Counted from the stretch's first letter, positions 53,082 to 62,061 are shown. The stretch: DNA of 64,000 bases from Vibrio xiamenensis (GCF_900100015.1 NZ_FNDD01000002.1:248001-312000); one strand, 5' to 3'. Translations and numbers: made by a program. Notes: a model not told the origin generated them from the sequence alone.

Positions 53082-54569
53082 TTAGTCGAGTTCAATCCAA
53101 GTGGATTTAAGCTCAGTGTATTTCTCTATCGCATGCAAAGATTTATCGCGGCCATTGCCACTTTGCTTGTAGCCGCCAAATGGCATGGTCATGTCCCCAC
53201 CATCCCAGTTATTAACAAAGACTGTACCGGCGCGCAGCGCACGTGATACTCGCACCGCCGTTGAAATATCTGCCGTCCACAACCCTGCCGCCAAGCCATA
53301 TTCGCTGTCATTGGCAATTTGAATCGCCTGTTCGGTACTATCAAAGGCAATCACCGACAGCACAGGGCCGAAAATCTCTTCGCGCGCGATCGCCATATCA
53401 GGCGTCACATCACTAAAAATGGTTGGCTGAATATAAAAGCCGCCAGTTTCGCTCAGCACTTGTTTACCACCGCACGCAAGCGTAGCGCCTTGCTGCTGAC
53501 CCAATTCAATATATCCAAGCACTTTATTCATCTGCTGCTCATCAATGATTGCGCCCATTTTCGACTCAAGTAGCAATGGGTTTTGTGGCTGCCAGTCTTG
53601 TACTTGCTGACACAGTTTATCGACCACGGTTTGATACAGCGAGCGATGAACGAGTAAACGCGAGCCTGCGGTACACACTTCACCTTGGTTATAACAAATC
53701 GCCGCCGCTGCCGTGGCAACCGCTTTATCCAAGTTTTTGACATCAGGGAAAATGATGTGCGGACTCTTACCACCACACTCCATAAACGTACGCTTAAGAT
53801 TTGACTCACCTGCAAAGGTCAGCAGTTTTTTACCCACCGCAGTTGAGCCGGTAAAGGTAATACAGTCGACATCACTGTGCAGCGCTAGGGCTTGCCCCGC
53901 CTCGTGCCCAAAGCCAGGCAGCACTTGGAAAACGCCAGCGGGAAGCCCGGCTTGATACGCAAGCTTGGCAAGATAAATCGCTGACAGCGGGCTTTTTTCC
54001 GATGGTTTAACGATAACCGAGTTGCCCGCCGCCAGCGCAGGACCCAGTTTCCAAGAAGCCATCACGGCAGGAAAATTCCACGGCACAATTGCCGCAACCA
54101 CGCCAAGTGGCTCACGGGTGACCAAAGCCAGAGCATCGGATGTGGTTGGCGCAACTTCGTCGTACAGTTTGTCAATCGCTTCGGCGTTCCAAGCGATGCA
54201 GCGCGCAGTAGCCGGCGCGTCATAGCCAAGGGTGTCAGAAATGGGTTTGCCAGCGTCGAGCGATTCCAACAGCGCCAATGTGTCGAGGTTTAGCTCAATC
54301 AACTTGGCAAATTCGAGTAGCACTTGTTTGCGCTCGCTGGGCGATTTACTCGACCACACGCCGCTTTCAAACGCCTGACGCGCGAAACCGACCGCAAGAT
54401 CGACATCAGCACTATCGCACTGAGAGAATTGCCCCAGCGACTCACCAGTGGCAGGATTAAGAGAAGAAAAGGTTTTGCCGCTGACCGCATCGGTCAGTTC
54501 GCCGTTAATAAACGCTTGAGTTGAATATTCGAGTTGTTCGGATAAAGCGTGCCAAGTTTGATTGTCCAT
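53082..54569 (-). CDS. PuuC-like aldehyde dehydrogenase (second copy)
   Basis: A 495-residue NAD(P)-dependent aldehyde dehydrogenase, close paralogue of puuC at 8132-9616. Seen: VPWNFPAVM, TFTGSTAVGKK, general base Glu264 in MECGGKSPH, nucleophile Cys299 in NQGEVCTAG. The ATG at 54569 has AAGGA 6 bases upstream. It could oxidise 4-aminobutyraldehyde made by the transaminase or gamma-glutamyl-aminobutyraldehyde from the second oxidase. Divergent from the amidotransferase gene across operator-like sites. Confidence 0.92.
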   Translation of the reverse strand: MDNQTWHALSEQLEYSTQAFINGELTDAVSGKTFSSLNPATGESLGQFSQCDSADVDLAVGFARQAFESGVWSSKSPSERKQVLLEFAKLIELNLDTLALLESLDAGKPISDTLGYDAPATARCIAWNAEAIDKLYDEVAPTTSDALALVTREPLGVVAAIVPWNFPAVMASWKLGPALAAGNSVIVKPSEKSPLSAIYLAKLAYQAGLPAGVFQVLPGFGHEAGQALALHSDVDCITFTGSTAVGKKLLTFAGESNLKRTFMECGGKSPHIIFPDVKNLDKAVATAAAAICYNQGEVCTAGSRLLVHRSLYQTVVDKLCQQVQDWQPQNPLLLESKMGAIIDEQQMNKVLGYIELGQQQGATLACGGKQVLSETGGFYIQPTIFSDVTPDMAIAREEIFGPVLSVIAFDSTEQAIQIANDSEYGLAAGLWTADISTAVRVSRALRAGTVFVNNWDGGDMTMPFGGYKQSGNGRDKSLHAIEKYTELKSTWIELD

Positions 54570-54696
54570 AATATTCCTTGCTTCGCTGAGCGAGTGTATG
54601 GGTTTCGCGCATCGTTCCATCGCGCGTTAGAAAGAATGATTCTGTTACCACAGCTGTTGCCAGAACGGTTAGCAGAACAGTGACGAGAACCAATTG

Positions 54697-54711
54697 TGTT
54701 CATTATTTTGA
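54697..54711. promoter_or_regulatory. PuuR-type operator candidate 7
   Basis: TGTTCATTATTTTGA is close to the E. coli PuuR site in reverse complement (TGTTCATTATATTTT, from memory), differing in the last part. Confidence 0.55.
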
Positions 54712-54748
54712 CTTTTGTGAACCTAAATAAGCAAAATAACAGCAATAA

Positions 54749-54762
54749 TGTTAAATATATTA
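54749..54762. promoter_or_regulatory. PuuR-type operator candidate 8
   Basis: TGTTAAATATATTA shares an exact 13-mer with candidate 5 at 45393. About 65 bases before the amidotransferase start. Confidence 0.6.
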
Positions 54763-54827
54763 GCTTATTGTGACTATCTCAACCTCGCGGCATGGCTTGC
54801 CGCGCTCAAACACAAGGAGTCGTGTTG

Positions 54828-55547
54828 ATGAGAAAAATAGCAATTATTGTCTGTGACGCCGTCGCGCCGCCACTGGCCGCCGAATTTGGTGAATACGCCG
54901 ATATGATCATGGCTGGCTTAGCGCCGTTTTCACAAGCGCAATACCCTGCTCTATTTGAATATCACTGTTTTGATGCGGTGATGCAGCAACTGCCAAGCGA
55001 TGTTGAAGCGTTTGACGGCTTTATCATTACCGGCAGCACTCACGATGCATACGCCGATAAACCCTGGATTGAGCAACTCGCCGCTTGGATTATAAAGGTC
55101 GAGGCGTGCAAAGTACCGCTGGTCGGCATCTGCTTTGGCCATCAAATTATTGCTCGCGCATTGGGTGGTGAAGTGGCGAAATCCGATAAGGGCTGGGGAT
55201 TGGGCGTCAGCATCAATCGCATCGAGCAGCACAAACCATGGATGACGCCAAAGCTCGACACACTGCAGCTGTTGGTGAGCCATCAAGATCAAGTGCTGCG
55301 CCGCCCTGACTCACTTGAACTGATTGCTGCAAGCGATTTTTGCCCCAATTATATGCTTGGTAAAGGTGAACATATCTTTACCGTTCAGGGGCATCCTGAA
55401 TTCAGTTTGGAGTTTGAACGCAAGCTCATTGAACGTAAGCGTAAGCTGTTAAATGAAGCGCAATATGACCACGCGCTCACCAGTTTGGAGCTGCCACCCC
55501 ATTCCAGCGTAGTGATGGGTTGGATTGCGCAGTTTTTAGCTCGCTGA
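54828..55547 (+). CDS. Class I glutamine amidotransferase
   Basis: A 239-residue GATase1-fold protein of the GMP-synthase-like stand-alone type, not family C26. Seen: FIITGSTHDAY (oxyanion region), catalytic Cys102 in VGICFGHQII, and His189/Glu191 in VQGHPEFS. AAGGAG lies 8 bases before the ATG at 54828. Shares a divergent operator-like region with the aldehyde dehydrogenase, so a role as gamma-glutamyl hydrolase acting on gamma-glutamyl intermediates of this locus is plausible. Its 3' end overlaps the histidine kinase gene by 12 bases, convergently. Confidence 0.85.
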   Translation: MRKIAIIVCDAVAPPLAAEFGEYADMIMAGLAPFSQAQYPALFEYHCFDAVMQQLPSDVEAFDGFIITGSTHDAYADKPWIEQLAAWIIKVEACKVPLVGICFGHQIIARALGGEVAKSDKGWGLGVSINRIEQHKPWMTPKLDTLQLLVSHQDQVLRRPDSLELIAASDFCPNYMLGKGEHIFTVQGHPEFSLEFERKLIERKRKLLNEAQYDHALTSLELPPHSSVVMGWIAQFLAR

Positions 55548-57026
55548 ACGGGTATCGGTCAGCGGCAGACTGAGCGCGGCAATAAACGTATTGCCCGCAG
55601 CTTGGCTAAGGCTTAGCGTCCAACCGTTTAAATGGCACAGATTATTGACAATCGATAGCCCTAAACCGTAGCGCGTAGCATCGCTGCGGGCAAAATCGAC
55701 TTGAAACAGTGGGTCGGTGAGCTTCTCGAGTTGCTCATCATCGAGCGGCTGTTCGACGTGATTCACGATACGCAGCACCAGCGCATTATTAACCACTTGG
55801 CTGTTGAGGCGTACCTTTTGCGTTCGCACGCCATAAAACAGCGCGTTATCAAGTAAATTGACCAAAATGGTTTCGAGGCTAAACCTATCTGCCATCAGCG
55901 GTTTTGAATACGCGCTTTCAATCGTTACCCGTTGAGCAGTATCAGGCTGTTTAAACGACAGCTCTTTGACAATCTGCTCAAGCAGATCGCTAAGCTCAAG
56001 CGGCTCAATATGGCGCTCGATTGAGGTTGAAGAAGTGCGTTGGAGTAACAGCAGTTTCTCGACAATATTGCGCATACGATTCGCAATCGACAGCATGTCC
56101 TGCTTATAGGTTTCGCCAATGCGCGCATCATTGGGATAGCGAATATACACTTCGGTCAGAGCAATGATTTCCGAAATCGGCGTTTTCAGCTCGTGGGCGA
56201 TATCACCGGTAATGCGTTTTTCGTTGCTTAATAACTTAAAGTTATTTTGGATATAGTTATTGATCTCTTGGCGAATCGGTTCAATCTCTTCCACTGGCCG
56301 CGCCGGCGTTGACAGCAAACGTGGAGTATTACTGGACACTTTTTTGCTGCCCGCGTGATCTTCTACCAGCATCGATTTCAACTCGCGATTGAGTGAATCC
56401 AGCGGCTTTAGACCTTTATCAACAATGGTAACCGCCAAGTAACGCATGACTGCAAGCGATAGGCAAAAACCGCTCACTAACAAAATATCGATGATCAGCA
56501 GCGAGTGTTCCGTGCTTTGATCAGACTTATAAATGGTCAAGTACACTGGCACAGGGTTGCCATCACCGCGCGCTAATTTCGGCACAAAATACGACAGCGA
56601 GGCACGCCCCGATAACCCATTAGGCAGCTCAACGGGCACGATTTTACTGCTGCCAAGAGGCAATTCGGTTTTCAGTAAATCGACGTTCGAGTAAGCCTCA
56701 AGTGAGGCCGAGCGCTGCAAACTTTCTTCACCCTGCCACACTTGGTAAAACTGCGGATCTTTGCCGGGCTTAAATTCCGGCGCAGCATCGCTATTTAGCG
56801 CCACATCAATATGGCTATCGACTTGGCGAATATGCGATTTCAGACTGTTGGCTTTATTGAGCATCGCTTGGTCAAACTGGCTGTCGACCCAACCATCCAC
56901 ACTCAAATCAACGCTCAAAAACACGCCAAACACAATCAAACCAAACACCGCCGACAGCGAGTTGATCAAATTGCGTTTGATCGACTTGGTTTTGACAAGC
57001 TCCTGAGTTTTAGCTGTATGTGGCAT
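55536..57026 (-). CDS. Sensor histidine kinase (PmrB/CarS type)
   Basis: A 496-residue inner-membrane sensor kinase. Seen: TM1 at about residues 19-42, a periplasmic domain of about 130 residues, TM2 about 170-192, H-box DIAHELKTPI with His278, N-box VNLLDNALFYG, and G-box GLGLSIVNNL. The ATG at 57026 has AGGTG 9 bases upstream; the GTG at 57038 would overlap that ribosome site. Second gene after its response regulator (27-base gap). With eptA next door it is likely the sensor for antimicrobial peptide or cation signals. Confidence 0.9.
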   Translation of the reverse strand: MPHTAKTQELVKTKSIKRNLINSLSAVFGLIVFGVFLSVDLSVDGWVDSQFDQAMLNKANSLKSHIRQVDSHIDVALNSDAAPEFKPGKDPQFYQVWQGEESLQRSASLEAYSNVDLLKTELPLGSSKIVPVELPNGLSGRASLSYFVPKLARGDGNPVPVYLTIYKSDQSTEHSLLIIDILLVSGFCLSLAVMRYLAVTIVDKGLKPLDSLNRELKSMLVEDHAGSKKVSSNTPRLLSTPARPVEEIEPIRQEINNYIQNNFKLLSNEKRITGDIAHELKTPISEIIALTEVYIRYPNDARIGETYKQDMLSIANRMRNIVEKLLLLQRTSSTSIERHIEPLELSDLLEQIVKELSFKQPDTAQRVTIESAYSKPLMADRFSLETILVNLLDNALFYGVRTQKVRLNSQVVNNALVLRIVNHVEQPLDDEQLEKLTDPLFQVDFARSDATRYGLGLSIVNNLCHLNGWTLSLSQAAGNTFIAALSLPLTDTRSAS

Positions 57027-57053
57027 AGATTGATTCACCTAACAACGCGAAAC

Positions 57054-57740
57054 TTACTCTTCGACAATGTAGCCAAAGCCACGCTTATTTTTGACCGGTA
57101 AATCAGCGCCGAGCTGGCGGACTTTTTTACGCACCGCAGATAAATGCGCTTCGATGGAGTTTTTCGATAAATGATCAAAACTGCCGACCACCGCTTCGCT
57201 GATCATTTCAATGCTGACCACTCGACCTTTGGCGCCAAACAGACACTGGACAATTTTAAACTCGTTTTTGGTCAGCTCAATCGAGTGCTGACGATAAGAA
57301 AACACTTTGAGGCTTTTATCGATATCAAAATCACCCACGCGAATGTGGTTATCGACCGCAGATGGATTACTGCGCCGAGTGATAGCTAAAATTCGAGCAT
57401 GCAACTCTTCAAACGAGAACGGCTTGGTAAGGTAATCATCAGCCCCTTCCAGTAAGCCATCAATCCGGTCTTGCGTTTCAGTCTTAGCCGACAAAATCAA
57501 AATTTGGGGCATAGGTTTTTGTTGATGAATGGCTTGCTGGCGAATGGTTTTAAGAATGTCCATGCCCGCAACACTGGGCAACATCAGATCCAGCACAATC
57601 GCATCATAGTGATTATTTAGCGCCATACTTAACCCTTCTGCACCATCACCGCTATCATCCACCGCAAAACCGAGATTGTTGAGCCCAACCGACAGACTGC
57701 GGCGCAGCGGCTCTGAATCTTCAATAATTAATAGCTTCAT
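57054..57740 (-). CDS. OmpR-family response regulator (PmrA/CarR type)
   Basis: A 228-residue response regulator. Seen: receiver domain with acidic pocket LLIIEDSEPLRR, phosphoacceptor Asp51 in VLDLMLP, the Lys in LTKPFSFEEL, and a C-terminal winged helix (LTKNEFKIVQCL; NSIEAHLSAVRKKV; KNKRGFGYIVEE). The ATG at 57740 begins at the receiver; upstream codons lack family similarity. It lies 148 bases after eptA on the same strand. It is the likely reader of the PmrA-type boxes at 59573 and 59971. Confidence 0.92.
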   Translation of the reverse strand: MKLLIIEDSEPLRRSLSVGLNNLGFAVDDSGDGAEGLSMALNNHYDAIVLDLMLPSVAGMDILKTIRQQAIHQQKPMPQILILSAKTETQDRIDGLLEGADDYLTKPFSFEELHARILAITRRSNPSAVDNHIRVGDFDIDKSLKVFSYRQHSIELTKNEFKIVQCLFGAKGRVVSIEMISEAVVGSFDHLSKNSIEAHLSAVRKKVRQLGADLPVKNKRGFGYIVEE

Positions 57741-57888
57741 GGTTTGCTCAAAGGTGATGGATTGAATTGGCTCGATATTATCACAGTTCATGGCGCTAAC
57801 CTGATTGAGAGTAAAAGGTATTTTTGCAGTGTTAGATTACGCGCTGCCTCATGAAGTTGACCGCGAGGCAGCGACGTTCAAAAAGGCG

Positions 57889-59523
57889 CTAAGACGGTCG
57901 GCATTGAGCGACTAAATCTAAGCTTGAATCTTTCACTTGAGTTTCCACACCGTAAAAACCGAGCAGGCTATGGAAGAAGTTATCATGGGAGTAAGCATTG
58001 GTTTTAGCTTCGCGAGCCAGGCAATCGGTGTCGATGCCCTTTTGCTGCGCATACTGGCTTGGTAGCCACATCAACCAAGGAACCTGAGTTTGCTCAATCG
58101 GTGCTATTGCATACGGCGTACCATGCAAATATAAGCCTTTCTCGCCCAACGATTCACCGTGGTCAGAAATGTACATCATGGCGACATTGTAGCGGTCGGC
58201 ATGACCTTCTAGCTTTTTCACCACTTGCGACAAAATGTAGTCGGTGTAAACCAGAGTATTGTCATAGACATTGGTGATCTGCTGGTCAGTACATTTCTCG
58301 ATGTCGCTGCGATTGCACGCAGGAGAAAACGTCCCCATATGCTGCGGATAACGCTGCCAATAAGTGGGGCCGTGGCTACCAATCGTATGCAGGACCAATA
58401 GTTTGTCGGCATCATCCTTGTTGATAAAGGTATCGGCATCTGCCAACATCACCGAATCAAAACAGGTTTTGCCATCACAATCGTCATTCTTTAGTGACGA
58501 TTTTATCTCTTTATACGCCAGTTTTTTCGCGACACCTTTGTCGCCACCGTCGTTATCGATCCACAAAATATCCACTCCGGCATGGGCAATCACATTCAGC
58601 ACGTTGTCCTGCGCCATCGCTTTGGCTTTGTTGTAGTTACTGCGCTCAAAACTTGAAAACATGCACGGCACCGAGAGCGCGGTATAAGTACCGCATGACG
58701 AGACATCTTGAAATGAAATCAGATTTAAGTCTTTGGTATAGGGATTGGTGTCACGCTCATAGCCGTTGTATGCGAAGTTCATTCCCCGCGCGGTTTCCCC
58801 AAGCACCAACACCATTAGGGTCGGTTTACCATTTTGCGCTTTTCTAAGCGTCGCGTCCTCACCCTGTGGTTGGTATGCCAGCTTAGTAGTGAAATGAGCC
58901 TTATCGATATAGCGCACCGCGTTAAAAATGTGTGCTGGAATGATCATTTTGCTCAGGTACTTATTGTTGCGCCCAACCGATGCGTAATCTTTATAGCTGA
59001 TGGCAGCAACGAAAATAATGCCAGCGATACCCATTAATATCAGGCTACTACGCGCCACCAGCACTTTAAACCAAGTTCGTTGAGGCACTATATCGACACT
59101 AAAAATAAAGACGGTGGGAATCACCCCAAACACCAACACATATAGAATTGAGCTGATGTTGAAATAAAAGGAGGCTTCAGAAAGGTTAGTTTCAAACACG
59201 CTCTCCATCATCGAGGTATCAAACATCACCTGAAAATTCACTGCGGCATAAAGCGCTGCTGCTGAGGTCAGGGTAAACAGTGCCATGAGAGGTTTGAACA
59301 AATACGGCAGTGCAAACACTGAAAAGATGATCACAAAACAGCAGAACAACAAAAATGGCGCGGTATAGGGAAACCACGGATGGGCAGCGCCTTCACTAAG
59401 GTCGAATATTTTAGCAACCACCGGATAATTCAGCACCGTTGCAAAATAGAGCGCCATCAGTGCGACGAAGGTGGTCATTTTGAGTTCAATACGGGGAAAA
59501 CTGTGAAAAATTCTCAAGCTCAT
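57889..59523 (-). CDS. eptA: Lipid A phosphoethanolamine transferase
   Basis: A 544-residue inner-membrane enzyme that transfers phosphoethanolamine to lipid A, lowering its negative charge and raising resistance to cationic peptides. Seen: five N-terminal membrane segments (to about residue 185), then a periplasmic alkaline-phosphatase-fold domain: LGETARGMNF, SSCGTYTALSVPCMF with the conserved Thr of the CGTxTA motif (residues 279/281), HTIGSHGPTYW, and MYISDHGESLGEKG. A PmrA-type box lies 50 bases upstream. Probably co-transcribed with, or controlled by, the adjacent two-component system. Confidence 0.94.
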   Translation of the reverse strand: MSLRIFHSFPRIELKMTTFVALMALYFATVLNYPVVAKIFDLSEGAAHPWFPYTAPFLLFCCFVIIFSVFALPYLFKPLMALFTLTSAAALYAAVNFQVMFDTSMMESVFETNLSEASFYFNISSILYVLVFGVIPTVFIFSVDIVPQRTWFKVLVARSSLILMGIAGIIFVAAISYKDYASVGRNNKYLSKMIIPAHIFNAVRYIDKAHFTTKLAYQPQGEDATLRKAQNGKPTLMVLVLGETARGMNFAYNGYERDTNPYTKDLNLISFQDVSSCGTYTALSVPCMFSSFERSNYNKAKAMAQDNVLNVIAHAGVDILWIDNDGGDKGVAKKLAYKEIKSSLKNDDCDGKTCFDSVMLADADTFINKDDADKLLVLHTIGSHGPTYWQRYPQHMGTFSPACNRSDIEKCTDQQITNVYDNTLVYTDYILSQVVKKLEGHADRYNVAMMYISDHGESLGEKGLYLHGTPYAIAPIEQTQVPWLMWLPSQYAQQKGIDTDCLAREAKTNAYSHDNFFHSLLGFYGVETQVKDSSLDLVAQCRPS

Positions 59524-59572
59524 AATTTCGTTTAAAGGGACAATATAACTTTCAGAATACTGTGCTCTTTAA

Positions 59573-59589
59573 CTTAAGGATGACTTAAG
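59573..59589. promoter_or_regulatory. PmrA/CarR-type box before eptA
   Basis: CTTAAG-gatga-CTTAAG, two hexamers 5 bases apart, fitting the PmrA-type consensus CTTAAT-N5-CTTAAT; about 50 bases before the eptA start. The 59590-59970 stretch otherwise shows no gene. Confidence 0.7.
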
Positions 59590-59970
59590 AAACTCTGAAT
59601 TTTGCGTAGCGCAAAGTTTTTAACCAATCCATTTCAAATATGCAATCACAATCATATTTTGTAATGTAACAAAACCCTAACATTACCAGTTGCGGAGCCA
59701 TGCATTGGTTGAGATGGAAAATGCAAAGCACTCAAGCGATAGTCTGTCAAAGCTCACATTTTTCCCAACTCTCAGCCAAAAACGTCTGCGCTTGGAAGTC
59801 ATAATCGACCAAAAAATCCGCATTTTTAACGTACAAACAACAATATAACTCCAATTTATGCGATCTTGACCCCACGAGAACACTGTTCTATTACGCAACA
59901 ATTTGCCAGCTAGGAAGCCAGATTCCAGTTGCCATGCGTCTCATTCGATATCAGTAGCTTTTCATCGTTT

Positions 59971-59987
59971 CTTAAGTAAATCTTAAT
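59971..59987. promoter_or_regulatory. PmrA/CarR-type box before glycosyltransferase
   Basis: CTTAAG-taaat-CTTAAT, matching the PmrA-type consensus even better; 60 bases before the GT9 gene start. Confidence 0.7.
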
Positions 59988-60047
59988 AAAGCCGCCCTAA
60001 ATTAATGGTTGTAGGAAATAACAAATAATAATCACAAGGGGTTGTCT

Positions 60048-61199
60048 ATGAGCACTACCTTAACAATAAAAAATGGTTTGCGTCGCTTTGACAAAGCACG
60101 TAAAAGGCAGATGCAATCGCTAACAGGAAGCTTATTAAGTGCGCTAAATAATCGAACCAGTTGCGAAACAGAATTGCTAAAACCCGAGGAAACAAAACGT
60201 ATTGCGATTGTGCGAAACAACAGTCGTGTTGGAAATACGGTGTTCTTGATTCCTTTTATCCGTCAAGTTCAGCAGTTCTATCCTGACGCTGAAATCACCT
60301 TGATCCAAAAGATGCCTTGGCAGCAGCAAATATTCGAAAACATGGGCATTGCCAAGTTTGGCTTTACTCAGTTTACGTTTAAAAATTGGCGACAATGCCT
60401 GCGCAATCTTAAGGCGTTACGTCAAACACAATACGATTTGTGTTTGATGCCATTTGCGTCGTCGCAAGATGCGATTACCTGCGCCTTGATCAATGCCAAA
60501 AACAAAGTCGCACCGAGTCATGAGCACTACAACAATGCGTTCACTCACACCTTTGAACCGCAAGTTGTCTACTCTCATGCTTCACTAAGATGTTTGAGTT
60601 TGTTACCGCGTTTGGCGCATCAATCGCTGCATAAAACCAGTCATCAAATGACGTTTAGCGAACAAGAACTTGAGGTTGGCAAGGCGGCTCGCCAAGCTCT
60701 AGGTTCCAACGATAAACGGGTGATGGCCTATTTTCGCGGCGCTCGCGGGGATAAAAAGATGTCAGACCAAGCGTGGACTTCAATTCTTGAGAAGTTTGAC
60801 GCGGCCAGCGACACCCCGATCAATTGGGTTGAAGTGATGGGGCCGGAAATTTGTCAGCCACTTGGCAAATGTGACCACGCCTACCGCGCTTCTAGTTTGC
60901 GCGAATTGGCGTGCTTCTTGAAGCATACGGATGGCTTTATTAGCTGCGACACGGGTCCGCTGCATTTAGCGGATGCCGCTGATGTCGCTTGTATTGGTCT
61001 CTACACTCACACCAATCCGGAAATGTATGGTTTGTTGGGTGAGCGCTGCGTGCATATCGATGATATCGATGGGTTTGACGCCAGCAAGGTGTTAGCCCAT
61101 GTGCTAAACCAGCGACCAAATAATGTCGTACCAATCACGACAAGCTTTCACGAACAGCGCCTGCGCGAGGTGGAGCTCGGGCAATTACAAGCGCTGTAA
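60048..61199 (+). CDS. Glycosyltransferase family 9 protein
   Basis: A 383-residue protein of the ADP-heptose:LPS heptosyltransferase superfamily, expected to add a sugar to lipopolysaccharide core at the cytoplasmic face. Seen: RIAIVRNNSRVGNTVFLIPF (N-terminal GT9 motif), ALRQTQYDLCLMPFASSQDA, and the C-terminal GFISCDTGPLHLADAADVAC nucleotide-sugar motif with a following YTHTNPEMYG. About 45 basic residues precede the fold. The ATG at 60048 has AAGGGG 6 bases upstream. Monocistronic, divergent from eptA, with its own PmrA-type box and terminator. Confidence 0.88.
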   Translation: MSTTLTIKNGLRRFDKARKRQMQSLTGSLLSALNNRTSCETELLKPEETKRIAIVRNNSRVGNTVFLIPFIRQVQQFYPDAEITLIQKMPWQQQIFENMGIAKFGFTQFTFKNWRQCLRNLKALRQTQYDLCLMPFASSQDAITCALINAKNKVAPSHEHYNNAFTHTFEPQVVYSHASLRCLSLLPRLAHQSLHKTSHQMTFSEQELEVGKAARQALGSNDKRVMAYFRGARGDKKMSDQAWTSILEKFDAASDTPINWVEVMGPEICQPLGKCDHAYRASSLRELACFLKHTDGFISCDTGPLHLADAADVACIGLYTHTNPEMYGLLGERCVHIDDIDGFDASKVLAHVLNQRPNNVVPITTSFHEQRLREVELGQLQAL

Positions 61200-61227
61200 T
61201 CTAAAAGCGTTGTAATCCAACCAAACG

Positions 61228-61270
61228 AGTTCGCCCTACTGGTGATTTGTCACCACCAATAGGGCGAACT
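61228..61270. terminator. Strong bidirectional terminator
   Basis: AGTTCGCCCTA / TAGGGCGAACT with inner TGGTG/CACCA pairing between the convergent GT9 and GntR genes. Confidence 0.88.
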
Positions 61271-61347
61271 TGTTCATTGCTCTGTTAACCACTGACTTAT
61301 TAGCAACTGTCTTGCACCGATTTACCTTTAAAAGCCCTTAATAGCTG

Positions 61348-62058
61348 TTAATAGCTGTCGATGGTGATCATCACCGAATCCGGACGCCAATATTCAAATT
61401 CACAGTCGATAATTTGATTGAACTGGTTGTAGTTAACCCGGCAAATCTTAAGTACCTGCTGACCACTGGCAATCCCAAGTGCTTTCGCTACCGCATCCGG
61501 CGCGGCGGTTGGAATCACATCAAATCGCGAGCGGCTGGTGGTATAACCATATTTTTGCTCGTAAAGCTGCGTCAATGACGCGGTAAGATTCTCACTTAAA
61601 ATCCCTTCAAACAACTCGCTGATCAGGCAGTTCTCAACATACAACACAGCGCGCCCGTCGATATAGCGTAAACGACGAATCAAATGAATGGTCGGCAAAT
61701 CACTGCGCTCAAGCACGCGTGCATAGTCGCTGCGCGCCATCTGTGTTTCAACACTTAATAATCGCGTTTCTGCAATACGGTGCTGGTCATGAATCATTTG
61801 ATGAAAGTGGCTACGTGACAACGGGTTGTAATGCACTCGCGGTGGTGACACAAACCAGCCTTTACGCTCCTCACGATAGATCAATCCTTCGGTTTCCAGT
61901 GAGCTTAACGCGTCTTTAATTGTGATACGCGTGGTCGCAAAGCGCTCACAAAGCTCACGCTCAGAAGGCAATTTTTGCTGCGCGGTAATCACACCACCTG
62001 CGATCTGTTCGCGAATCACCGCTTTAATTTTGCTCAGTTGCGTGGTTCTACCCGCCAT
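61348..62058 (-). CDS. GntR-family (UTRA) transcriptional regulator
   Basis: A 236-residue regulator of the HutC/PhnF subfamily. Seen: winged HTH (ITAQQKLPSERELCERFATT, then RITIKDALSSLETEGLIYRE) and a C-terminal UTRA ligand domain (about residues 85-230). The ATG at 62058 is chosen over a TTG at 62091 because the latter has its ribosome-like AAGG too close. Its subfamily and neighbours (binding protein, phosphodiesterase) suggest control of phosphonate or phosphodiester uptake. The 12-base site at 62062 sits right before its start, consistent with autorepression. Confidence 0.88.
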   Translation of the reverse strand: MAGRTTQLSKIKAVIREQIAGGVITAQQKLPSERELCERFATTRITIKDALSSLETEGLIYREERKGWFVSPPRVHYNPLSRSHFHQMIHDQHRIAETRLLSVETQMARSDYARVLERSDLPTIHLIRRLRYIDGRAVLYVENCLISELFEGILSENLTASLTQLYEQKYGYTTSRSRFDVIPTAAPDAVAKALGIASGQQVLKICRVNYNQFNQIIDCEFEYWRPDSVMITIDSY

Positions 62059-62061
62059 CCA

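Noticed and set aside
59683-59901. 72-codon open frame in the eptA/GT9 gap
   Set aside because: Promoter-type AT-rich DNA, no ribosome site, rare composition; regulatory boxes flank it.
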